Source of the DNA: Auxenochlorella pyrenoidosa
Lineage: Eukaryota > Chlorophyta > Trebouxiophyceae > Chlorellales > Chlorellaceae
Direction: 5' to 3'
Length of the DNA: 64,000 nt
Assembly (NCBI GenBank): GCA_001430745.1
Contig: KQ482057.1
Span: 611,224-675,223, forward strand
The notes beneath the pieces are model-generated. The model saw only the letters and a list, made by a program, of their open reading frames with translations, made no database searches and had not been told where the DNA came from. Position numbers and translations under genes: made by a program. Positions 11,152-21,228 of this stretch are shown here, in pieces. Numbering within the stretch: the stretch's first letter is position 1; each line of letters begins with the position of its first letter.

Positions 11152-11543
11152 AATCCTTCACAGGACCAATGCTCTCAGCTGGAGTAAGGCTCCATGCACA
11201 GCTGGCCGCCAGCCCCAGCCTATGCAAGACTCTTGTATGCGCGGCCAGAGGCAGCAGCGGAGGAGGAGGAATTGGACGGACACCCCTGCCTCAGACTTAC
11301 TTCCTCCACCTCCCTTCCCAGGATCTGCCTCCCACAAGAGCTACATGCAACTATTCTAATTACAGCAGAGAGCAGTCTGTCCTTCGCACGTAAGTTGCAT
11401 GGCCTTGGCGGCCTGTGGGCCTCCGGCGGCAGCGCAGCCTCAGCGTGGCGGGCCCATTCAAGCTCGAGGGAGTTACGGCCGATCGGCCCGCTTGTCGTGT
11501 CACTGAACACTTTGCGGAACTGGTCGAGCCACTCAGGCCCAAC

Positions 11544-14434
11544 ATGGCTGCGGCAGCCCTCAGCTGGGCGAGCGCCGCGGTACCCACACGCCGCAGCGCA
11601 ACCTTGAGGCCTCCCGGACGCCTTACGCAGCGATCGTTGATGGCCAGCAAAGAGCTGTGTGCGCGGCGCCCAGCCAAGGTCCCGCCTCCGCTGACTGTGG
11701 CGTCAGCAGCCGCTGCCGGGGGTGCGCCGGTTGGACCTGCCGGCGCTGGTGCACAGGCTGGCGAGCCTGGCAGCACCAAGGTGCGAGTGTACCATCCACG
11801 TGGTACTCTGATCCACTAGCACCAGCTAACATGTTCGGCTGGCAATGTTGTGTCACTGTGCCATGCTGCCTCCTCCTCAGCACCTGCCTGCACCCCAAAT
11901 AATCTGCCACCGCTTCACTCTCCATCGGCCGCTTTTCAGAAGTCCATTGAAGAACTGTTTACAGAGCATGTGTTTGACATCTCGCCCCGGCACAGGTACG
12001 CACGCATTTGGCTGTCATTCCACGCTTTGACACCAGCCACCAGCATGCTTATTCCTGTCCCCCGCCTTCCCAAATCCACACCCCTTGCTCTTCCCTTTTT
12101 TCAGCAATGAGCATACCTGGGAAGAGGAGGAGGCAGTAAGGCTGCTGGAGGACCTCCTGGAGTCTGTGCCCGCTGGGTCGACCAAGGCAGAGTGGGTACA
12201 CAGCCTGGCTAGGTCAGCAGAACCACCCCCCAGCCAGCCAGACTGTGACCTGCTCGCGCCTGCCGGCCCCCGCCTGCTGTGCTTTAAATATGAGCAGTGC
12301 TCCTGTGGCTGCTGCAGTCAGTTACCAGGAGCCGATGGCCAGTTGTAGGCAACCGCAAGCGCGTTCACCCTCCATCCCGCTGCAGGGCGCTGCCGACTGT
12401 GAGCCTAGGCCCCCTGGTTCTGGCTGAAGGGCCCAGTGCAGCAGACCAGCTGCAGCAGAGGCGCGTCATCCGCGGGGAGCAGCGCATCCTCGCGCTGTGC
12501 CTTCTACTGGCCGCCGCGCGCGCCCGCCTTTTGGACAGCAGCAGCGCCGCAGCATTTGAGGCCGCCAAGCAGATCAGGTGCCTGCTGGTGAAGGTGAGGT
12601 GCGGGGAGGGCTGGCGGAAAGGTGGCAGGCACCCCGCCCCGACCTCACGCTGCAGTGGGGCAGCAAAGGGTCGAGGGGACTCACAGAGGCGCGCATGTTG
12701 AAGCCATCAACACGCCTCGTGGGCACACAGTATTTGCCGACCTCTCATCATTTCCCACCCTCCCCCTGTTACCACCCCACCTCGCTGTGACGCGTTCTAC
12801 CCCCTGCAGAGCGGCGATCTCCTGGAGGGCCTGCCAGACCAGCTGCGGGTGCGGCTGGACAGCGAGCAGGACACGGCCTTCCTGCACCGCCTGCTGCTGG
12901 AGCCCGGCTTCCAGCCTGGCAGCGCTGAGCTGGCGGGCGAGACGCAGCGCAAGCTGTGGGCCTGCCTGCAGGTGAGAGTGGCTTTCATACATGTTTGTCT
13001 TCCTTTTGCATGGTGAGTCAGAGGAGGGCAGGAAGAAGGGCACATAGCGGCATGCAATTTAGGGCCTGCCCCCGAGGCTGCCCTGCTGTCAGCATGCCTC
13101 TGAGCTGGCTGTTGGCTGTGGTGCCTTCCTGCCCCACAACCGGCTCCTTCTCCCTTGACCTCTCTGCAGCTGTACCGCAGGCGGCTGGCCAGGCTGGGCC
13201 TGCCGCGCCTGCAGCTGCTGGTGCGCTTCATCCTGGCCCAGGCGTATGTGACAGTGACCATGCTGCCCACCTCTGCCGAGGCACTCAGGTTTCTTCTGGT
13301 GAGCCGGGCGGTACATCTCCAGCCAGCACCTTTGCCCAGCTGGGGCCTGGGTTCCAGACAAAAACTTCCTTCCTGGCAGCTCAGTATTACAAGCAGCGCC
13401 TGCAGGCGTGCACGCTGCATGCAAACTGGAGCCTGGCATGAGAAAGGCCCCGCACAGCACTGCCCTGCGCTATTGCAATCTGAGTACCACGCGACCCCCT
13501 GCCTCACCCTCCCCCGCCGGCAGGCCTGCGCCTCGCTGCCAGACCTGCTGAAGCGTGGCTGGCTGCCGGAGACTGGTCACCTGCCTGACGGCCGAGACAA
13601 GCTGGCTGCCACGGCCGACATTGTCATCAACCTGCACGGCCGCATGCTGCCCCTGCACAGTGCCGTACTGGCTGCCGGCTCCGGCGTGCTGCGCCAGCAG
13701 CTGCCAGCTGGCGTCAGCGCCGCCAGCGGGGCGGCGGCGGTGCAGGGGGCGCTGGAGGGGCACCCCCTGCCAGGCGTGCTGCTGTTTCTGGGCTGCCTGT
13801 ACAGAGGCACTGCCGCTGCAGTCGAGGGTGTGGAGGACTCCTGGACTCTGGCCAGCGTTGCCGCACTCGCACATGCGCTGGATGCGCCAGAGGTGCTGCA
13901 GGCAAGCGTTGCTCTGTGGACGCAGTGAATGCTGAATGGGTGCAGCAAGGAATTTGTGGTCTGGACCAGTGTGTGTGCCTGCGCCATCCTCTGTGTGCAT
14001 TGCATGCATGAACCTTGCTGCCCAACCACAGATTTGAGGAGCAATGTCTCTGATTTGAACACTCAACAACTCCTTGCCTAACTCGGGACACGATGCGGCT
14101 CCCTGATCGCACTCATTTCCTTTTGTAGGTCTGCGATGCGCGGCTGTGCAGCATGCTGGGCCCCACCGCCGACTGGCCCGCCTGGCTGGCGCTGGCTGAC
14201 CGCTACAGCCTGCGCCAGCTGAAGTGGGCTGCGGCCGAGCGCGTGCTCACCGACCTCATCAAGCACTGCAGCAAGGAGGAGAGGCGGCAGGCGCTGCAGA
14301 AGATGGGCGGGCTCAGCGCCGGCACCTACCGCCTGCTGTTTGAGACGACGCTGGAGACGGCGGCCAGCTACCGCTCCGAGCTCTCTGGCAGGAAGGAGAA
14401 AGGAGCGTCAGTCAGCAAAGGGCGAACTTTCTAA
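11544..14434 (+). CDS. DUF262-BTB-BACK fusion protein, copy A
   Basis: Eight exons (11544-11780, 11940-11995, 12105-12212, 12386-12593, 12810-12971, 13170-13298, 13524-13901, 14129-14434) give 527 residues. Residues 1-79 are Ala/Arg/Ser-rich, like a transit peptide. DUF262 (GmrSD N-terminal, ParB-like fold) follows: KSIEELFTEHVFDISPRH, W in SNEHTWEEEEAVRLLEDLL, LPTVSLGPLVLAEG, then VIRGEQRILALCLLLAAA, LRVRLDSEQDTAFLHRLLL and the closing strand FILAQAYVTVTMLP. The hallmark Asp-Gly-Gln-x-Arg is changed to Arg-Gly-Glu-Gln-Arg (12471-12485). A BTB domain (ADIVINLHGRMLPLHSAVLA) and a BACK-like region (LALADRYSLRQLKWAAAERV) end the protein. The last intron begins with GC at 13902. First of four tandem paralogues, 489 bases before copy B. 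Function unknown. Confidence 0.75.
14147..14386 (+). repeat. Near-identical last-exon segment shared with copy B
   Basis: These 240 bases match 17374-17613 with no gap and about five differences by eye, although the rest of the two genes has diverged widely. Confidence 0.85.
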
Positions 14435-14923
14435 AAGGCTGAAAGCAAGGGCCACAGGCCGGGCTTTTGCACACTACATGAATTACTCTTTGCTCCCAGG
14501 ACCCTGATCCGTGATCCAATCGCACTGTTCACTGCTGCAAACACTATTTGAAAACCCTCTAGCGTTGCTTTCTTTGCCCTTGTCATTCTCCACAGCTTAT
14601 CTAGCCGCGCAGCAGAGGTTGGACGCTCCTGCATGCCAGGACTGGCCCTCTGTGCTGCTTCGATCTTTCAAGTGTTCTGTGCTCTCCGCTCTTGCCATGC
14701 ACAGCGTTGCTCTTGCAAATCAGTGGGTATCGACTGTACTGAGAGCATGCAAACGCTGCTGAGCCGGGGATGTGGCCTCCTGTGCGCTGGCTCCGCCGGC
14801 CTGGCGCTTGTCGAGTGCCCACTCATCTCACTGCCATCAGGCAAACCAGGCACCAACCTGACGCAGCCCTGCCAACTCCTGCTTGTTCTTCCCCTTTCCA
14901 CCTGCTTGGAGAGGTTCCAAGGC
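14435..14923. other. Spacer between copies A and B
   Basis: 3' end of A and upstream region of B. No other gene seen. Confidence 0.4.
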
Positions 14924-17637
14924 ATGTCGACAGTGGGGCTCCGTGTGCCCTGCCCTGCTCTGCTCAGGGACTGCGTGCTGCCCAGAGCGCTGCCCTTGGC
15001 AGCCCTACCATCGTCTATCGGAGCCGGCAGGCAGAGCCCCCAGGGTGGGAGTTGGCCGCAGCGGCAGCCGACAACAGCACGGGCTGGCCGCCTCCAACGC
15101 TGCCACCGCCGCTGCCGGGGGGAGCCCTATGAAGGCTTGGCGTCAGACCTGAACGCAACTGCACCCCTGCCACGTGTCCCCTCTGGTTCTGCTGACATTC
15201 AGGTAATCACTGCTGGCACCGCCACTAGTCACGGTGCTTACTGGCAATTACCTGTGGCGCTTTACAGCCTGCCTTTGAAGTTGCCTGCCACCAACCAGCC
15301 GGCATTCCTGGCTGGTGGCGAGGAAACAAAACGTTCCAGATCGTTGTGCCTGCAGGTTTGCACGCAGGAGCTGTTCAGCAGCTTCCGGTTCTCCATCAAG
15401 CCCCGATCTTCTGCTCTTGCCAGGTAGGCTGCCCAGCAGTCACCGCATTGTGCCAGCGGAGTGCACTGCGCGCGCTGTGACAGACAGACAGAAGTCTTGT
15501 GCTCCCCTTGGCCAACCTCCCGGGGTGCAGAGAAGGCAGTGATTGGACCGAGATGCACAGAGACTTCTGGACTCTCTGGGAGGCGGCCTCCCCTGATGCT
15601 GATGCTGAAGACGCATGGTGGGTGACCAGCAATAAAAATCGCAATTAGACGCAGCTGCGCACTAACTGAACACCCACGGCACTCTGGCGCGTGGGCCCAC
15701 AGCTTGAGGCTCCTACGGAGGTTGCTGCGCTCAAACCCCTGCTGTGCTCCCTGCCACATGGGTCTCCTGCATGCATGTTCTGCAGGCAGCTGCCGCCGTA
15801 CTACCTTGGGCAACTGACCCTGGGGTCAGCAAGCCCAGGGCCCCCCAGCAGTGATCTGACCAGGCACCAGGTTGTGGACGGCAGGCAGCGCATCCTCATG
15901 CTCTGCCTGCTGCTGGGCGCCGCGCGCCGGTGCCTCCTCAGGGAGACAGCAGGCATGCAGAGCGCCAGCAGTGGGCAGCGCCGCACTGCCGCCGAGCAGA
16001 TCAGCCAGCTGCTGGTGAGGCCAGGACTGCTCATCAGGAGGGGTGGGGACAGCAGGCAGCTGCGGCAATTGAGGAGCTGTGCAGTCAATGCGTCTACCTC
16101 CAACTGCACTCCTTGATCACCCTTGCTGCCGCGTCCCTGCTTGCTGTTCCCTGCCTGGTAGAGCGGCGACCTGTTGGAGGGCCTGGCGGAGCAGGACACG
16201 GCGCTTCTGCACCGCCTGCTTTTGGAGCCTGAGTTTGACTATCACAAGCATGCGGCAGGGGAGACACAGCTCAAGCTGTGCAAGTGCTTCGAGGTTGTGG
16301 TGGTTTGGGTTTGATGGTTTGATCGGTGTAATGCGGGGATCGAAGGAACTGCTCAGTGCAGGTTCTTGACTGCGGCCTTCTAGAATAGTGCTGCCAACAC
16401 GGTCTGCTTCAGCACCCCTCATCCCCTTGCCTTCTTCCTCTGCTGCCACCCGCATGTGCAGCACCTCTACTTGGACTTGGTTGTTGAGCCGCTGTCGCGC
16501 CTGCTGCTGCTGGTACAGTTTATCCTGACCCGCGTCACCGCCACTGTCACCATTCTGCCAGGCGAAGAGGAACCGTCTCTGCAAGCTGACATAGAGGCAA
16601 GTGTTCACCGGATGCTCTGCATTCATCATTTCTTAATTCCGTGTTCCTGAATCTACAGCTCGTTTGAGTGCAAACCCACTCCTGACAGTGATATGTGCCT
16701 GTCCTGCAATGCGCACGCCTGCAGGGCCAGCAGCAGGCACACGGCAAGCAGCAGGCACAGCAGAAGGGGCATGGGCAGGGGCCAGGCTCCTCCCTGCCTG
16801 CAAGCCCTACACTGTGCCTGGATCACCTGCCCGACGGCTCGGAGCAGCTGGCCGGCTGTGCTGACATCACCGTCACCATGGAGGGCCGCCAGCTGCCCCT
16901 GCACAGCGCCATGCTCGCTGTGGGCTGTCGCGCCCTGCGCCATGCACTGTGCAGTGGCGGCGCATGCGATGCCGCCAGGAACAGCTCTGCCAGCGGGGCA
17001 GCAGCGGTGCAGGCGGTGCTGGAGGGGCAACCCCTGCCAGGCGTGCTGCTGTTCCTCAGGTGCTTGTACAGCGGCTGTGCCATCGCTGCCGAGGACGATT
17101 CAGACCCCATGGCTGTGGCAAGCGCGGCGGCACTGGCACACGCGCTGGACGCTCCTCATGTGCTGCAGGCAAGCGCTGCTCTGTGGGCCTGCGAACAGAT
17201 GGGCATGCCATCTTCTCAATTCTGGCCCCGTCGGAAGTCTTGGCCCTACATTGGCAGGCACGGCAGCCACCTCTCGTTGCCTTGGCAGCTTCTGCCAAGT
17301 TGCCGGGCCCGGTGCCGGCAGCTCAAGCGCACCGTACTCGGGCCCTGTTCTGCAGGCCTGCGACGCCCAGCTTTGCAGCATGCTGGGCCCCACCGCCGAC
17401 TGGCCCGCCTGGCTGGCGCTGGCCGACCGCTACAGCCTGCGCCAGCTGAAGTGGGCTGCGGCCGAGCGCGTGCTCACCGACCTCATCAAGCACTGCAGCA
17501 AGGAGGAGAGGCGGCAGGCGCTGCAGAAGATGGGCAAGCTCAGTGCCAGCACCTACCGCCTGCTGTTTGAGACGACGCTGGAGACGGCGGCCAGCTACCG
17601 CTCCGAGCTCTCTTCATACAAGACCACTAACACCTGA
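14924..17637 (+). CDS. DUF262-BTB-BACK fusion protein, copy B
   Basis: Eight exons (14924-15202, 15356-15423, 15540-15617, 15786-16014, 16162-16293, 16462-16596, 16725-17168, 17356-17637) give 548 residues, with the same phase pattern as copy A. DUF262 part: VCTQELFSSFRFSIKPR, SDWTEMHRDFW, QLPPYYLGQLTLG, and an intact-looking VVDGRQRILMLCLLLGAA (motif at 15877-15891), ending in FILTRVTATVTILPG. A Gln-rich linker (GQQQAHGKQQAQQKGHGQG) replaces the short linker of A. Then come CLDHLPDGSEQLAG, the BTB strand ADITVTMEGRQLPLHSAML and the BACK-like LALADRYSLRQLKWAAAERV. Two introns start with GC (16597 and 17169). The last exon is almost identical to that of A (probable gene conversion). The N-terminal 93 residues are Arg/Ser/Ala-rich and start MSTVGLRVPCPALL; start chosen as the first in-frame ATG of that exon. 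Confidence 0.75.
17374..17613 (+). repeat. Near-identical last-exon segment shared with copy A
   Basis: Partner of 14147-14386; see that entry. Confidence 0.85.
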
Positions 17638-18117
17638 TGCTCTTGCCTGTTCTCGAAGCAGTGCAGCAACAGAGGCTTCAACTGCAAGGCCAGCCTCAGC
17701 TCCCAGTCTTTCTTTTCAAGCTGCTTGCACAGCCCTGAGCTCCAGTGGCCTCGCTAGCATCTCCATAGTGTTGCATCCTCCCTGTGCCACAGTGTGCAGC
17801 GTGTGTCCCCCACTGCGCTTGCCCACTGTAAATATGGAGGAGGGCTGCCCCCACAAACGCAACATGCTCTCCAGTGCTCTGCGCTCTTGCATTTTGGCAA
17901 TGCCTGTTTCACTTGTCATCGCGAACCTTAACTACTCACAGTCCCCAGCCTGCCACTGCAAAGCAGTGGCGTGCAAATCTGTTTGCTCTGCACAGCACGC
18001 ATGCATGACCGTCAGTCTCCCTTGCCTTGGACACAGCAGGCAGCCCGCTGGCGCCGCCATGCTGATCAAGCTATGTCACGTAGTTCCACATGATTTAGAA
18101 CCTCCCAGAACGTGAGG
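17638..18117. other. Spacer between copies B and C
   Basis: A TGTAA at about 17826 could be the poly(A) signal of copy B. Nothing else seen. Confidence 0.4.
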
Positions 18118-20711
18118 ATGAGCGCAGCCGTGCTCAATCTGGCCGTCTCCTGGCCGCCAATTCACCGCCAGCCGGTGCCAAGGTCGCTTTCTGGGGCCGC
18201 ACAGCCCATGAGCGTTAAAGCACAGGGGCAGATGAGCGCGCCAGGCAGAGGCTGGCCTCTGCGGGCACCCTCTGCGCCAGCCCGCCGCCTCAGCAGAAGC
18301 CGACGGTCTGGTCGATCTGCTGGGGCCGCGCCGGGCATCGTGGGCGCCTCACGCCTGCCTGAACCAGGGAATTCCGATGTGCAGGTGAGGCATTCTCTTG
18401 CGGAGCTGCGGTGGGCAGCACACCATGGCCTGCTAGACTGTCCCCACCAAGATTCTGCCCTGCATCAGCAAGTGTCACGCGGGCCCCCTGCGAGTGGGCG
18501 GCCATGTCCAAAACTCCCTTTCTCCTCGCCCTTCCTGGCTCTCGCAGGTCTCCGTCAGGGACCTGTTTGCCGACTACATGATAGTGACATCGTCGCCTGC
18601 CGGGTAGGGTGCATGGCTGTCCTGGCAGCGTCCAGCCTGCTGCATGCAGCAATCACACCCATGCGCACTGCCGCCATGATCAACAGCTTGCGATGGGTTC
18701 TGCCCTGCCGTTGTGCAGAGAGAGCTTTGAGCAGGCGGGCGACCTGCTGCAGGACCTCCTGGGCGCTGTCCCAACCGGCACGCAAGATGCTCGGTGGGCG
18801 AGCAACGACCCCCACATGAGTTTGTGTGCACATGTTTGGAACTCCACGTGGCTCCCCTGCCTGTCATGCATGCCTTTTAACTGCCAGCGCTCAGTGCTAG
18901 CTCAAGCTGAGTGCTGCACATGCCTCTGTTGACAGCCGATGCACACTCCGTGGGCCTTCCCGCCTCCCTCCCCCCTGCTGCAGAAAGCTGCCGCCCTACT
19001 TCGTGGGCCCAGTCACCCTGGCGCCGGCGGGCCGCCCAGCCGCTGGCAGCGGGCTGCCCAGGCGGTACGTCGTGGACGGCCAGCACCGCGTGGTAACGCT
19101 CTTGCTGCTGCTGGCGGCGCTGCGCGACGGCATGTTCCTGGCAGAGGACGCCTTTTACCGCTCCAGCTGGGCAAAGCCAGGCTATGATCCGGGTCTCGAG
19201 GAGTCCCTTGAGGGCATTGCTCGAGCGGTGTTCTACAGTGATGTGAGGCTCGCAGCGAGGGCAGGGAGGGACTGGGAGTGACGACAGTGCACCTGGGCAG
19301 GCAGGAGGGCCTGGCAGCCTGGGCTTGGGAGCGCCTCCATGTGGCACGCTGTCCCCGCCAGCAGTGCTTGCCCCATACACATCTTGGGCTTCTGCTGTGC
19401 CTCCGGCGCAGGGCTACAACGCCCTGCAGGGCCTGCTGCTGAAACCGCGGGTGCAGCTGGCCAGCGAGGAGGAGACTGCCTTCCTGCGCCGCCTGCTTGA
19501 TTTTGAATTCCAGGCGAGGGAGGAGGAGCTGGCGGGGGAGATGCAGCGACGGCTGTGGCTGTGCCTCAAGGCAAGTGGGGGGCGGCGCACGGGGCGTGGG
19601 TGTTGGGAAGGGCAGCAGCTGGCTCCCTCATTTGTTGGTTCGCTGGCTGCGGAGCACAGGGTCTGCCCTTCTGCCTCCAAGAGTCCACCCCTCCCTCTCC
19701 TTTATGGATCCCTCTTCCATCCCTCGTCCATCATTCTTCCACCAATGCGCCTTCCATACCTCCCTGTTCCGCTGGGTGCTGGCTGGCATGGAGTTTCAGC
19801 GGGTGGTGCAGCTGGTGCAGTTTGTTCTGGATGGCGTCATTGCCTCCGTCACTGTCTTGCCCGTCGGCGAGGCCTCGCAGCAGACCGATTTTAGGTCAAA
19901 GGTGAGTAGATGCGCACTTGCGGCCCTGAAAAGGAAAGCACTTGGTTGTGCTGGCTGCCAGGTTGCAGGCTTGAGGCTGAATGGCCAGGTGGTACGCATT
20001 GCACTCGACCCAGTGCAGCCTTTCACGACTGCCTTGACTGCTCCTGCATTGTTGGCAGGAGGATAAGCAGGGGCAGAAGCTGGAGCAGGAGTTTGAGCAG
20101 GTTGCTTCAGCGTTCCGGTCCCCTGTGGACGGCATGTGCCTGGACCACCTGCCCAACCACTCGGAACCGCTCGCTGTGGGCGCAGACATCGTCCTCACCC
20201 TGGACGGCTGCCAGCTGCCCCTGCACAGCCAGGTGCTGGCCGCCGGGTGCACGCACCTGCAGCGGGTGCTGAGCCGCCCGAGCAGCGCTGCCCCCAAGGT
20301 GGGGGCAGTGTACCTGGCATTTGAGGGGCAGCGCCTGGAGGACGTGCAGCTGTTCCTGCGGCTGCTGTACAGCGGCGGCACCGCTGCACAGGATGTGACC
20401 GAGCCTGGATCTTTCAGGCAGGTGGTGCAGCTGGCGCATGCGCTTGAGGCCCCCTTTGTGCTGCAGGCAAGGCGGGGACAGGGGCTGCATGTGTGCTCTA
20501 CTGTTGGGTCGTGCCGTCACAAACCCTCTGCTGCGAGACTCGCAAGCCGCCATGCCGCAGTTCGCCCGCAACTGTGGGCCTGCCTGCTCCCCTGCAGGCC
20601 TGCGAGGCGCGCCTGCTGGAGCTGCTGCCCAGCAACGAGGGCTCCCGGGCCGAGTGGTTGGAGCTAGCTGATGAGTACGACCTGCACAGGCTGAAGGAAG
20701 CAGGGCAATGA
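18118..20711 (+). CDS. DUF262-BTB fusion protein with truncated BACK, copy C
   Basis: Proposed exons 18118-18384, 18548-18603, 18719-18793, 18984-19242, 19412-19570, 19800-19901, 20059-20466 and 20598-20711 give 479 residues. This copy has the most recognisable DUF262: VSVRDLFADYMIV, KLPPYFVGPVTLAP, then YVVDGQHRVVTLLLLLAAL (motif 19075-19089), LASEEETAFLRRLLDFEF and FVLDGVIASVTVLPVG. The BTB part is ADIVLTLDGCQLPLHSQVLA with LFLRLLYSGGT. Oddities: the BACK-like region stops after LADEYDLHRLKEAGQ, about 60-70 residues short of A, B and D. The acceptor expected before LFRWVLAG (about 19774) lacks an AG, so the exon is drawn from the next AG (19799), losing about nine residues. Introns 5 and 7 start with GC (19571, 20467). 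It could be a gene in decay, but no frameshift is seen. Confidence 0.68.
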
Positions 20712-21228
20712 CTGGTCTTCTTAGGGCTTAAGGCCTGCTGTCCCCTCCAGGCAGCACAGAGCCCAGGGCGCTGCTGCGCAAAATCCGCAAAATTCTCAGC
20801 GCCGGCCGGCGCCATTCCAAGCAGTAGCAGTGGTGTTCCAATTCGATCTTGGATGTGATTGACACTTTGTGGATCATGCCTGCTCATTCGTCTGATGCAC
20901 CTGCCAGTGCAGACCCGCGCTGCCAACGGCAGGCAAGCCTTGTTATGTTCATGTGAACACCATCTGCCCTGCCAGTCGCACTTCAGCGTGAATATTCCTC
21001 AAGACATGTCCTCTATATAGAGGCCAGGAACTCTGTATCAGCAGCTCTGAGTTGCCTGCCATGCAGGTTAGTCTGCCTGCCTGGAAAGGTCGCCGGTGCC
21101 TCGCCAGCACAGCGGCCTGCACAGCGGCCAGCGCGGCAAGTGAAAGCAGTATTGGGCGCAAACCGCCCACAGATCGCTTCCGTCGCAACCTAGAAAGCCG
21201 CAAGGAAGACGGCTCAGAGCCTTCCGTC
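20712..21228. other. Spacer between copies C and D
   Basis: The first bases continue the homology region after the C stop codon poorly. The frame of copy D is already open from an ATG at 21061, so its right part may be coding. A short TATATA stretch lies near 21013. Confidence 0.4.

Larger units (their letters stand above)
10057..11543. other. Long intergenic region before DUF262-BTB gene A
   Basis: About 1.5 kb without a supported gene. It goes from an AT-richer part (10060-10330) to a GC-rich, Gly/Arg/Ala-coding-like part (10500-11050) with short open frames but no domain. A hairpin and a telobox-like repeat inside are listed separately. An untranslated first exon of gene A could be here. 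Confidence 0.4.

Noticed and set aside
10326..11187. Possible genes in the region before copy A
   Set aside because: The open frames are short, Arg/Gly/Ala-rich and lack any domain, phased intron or clear start.
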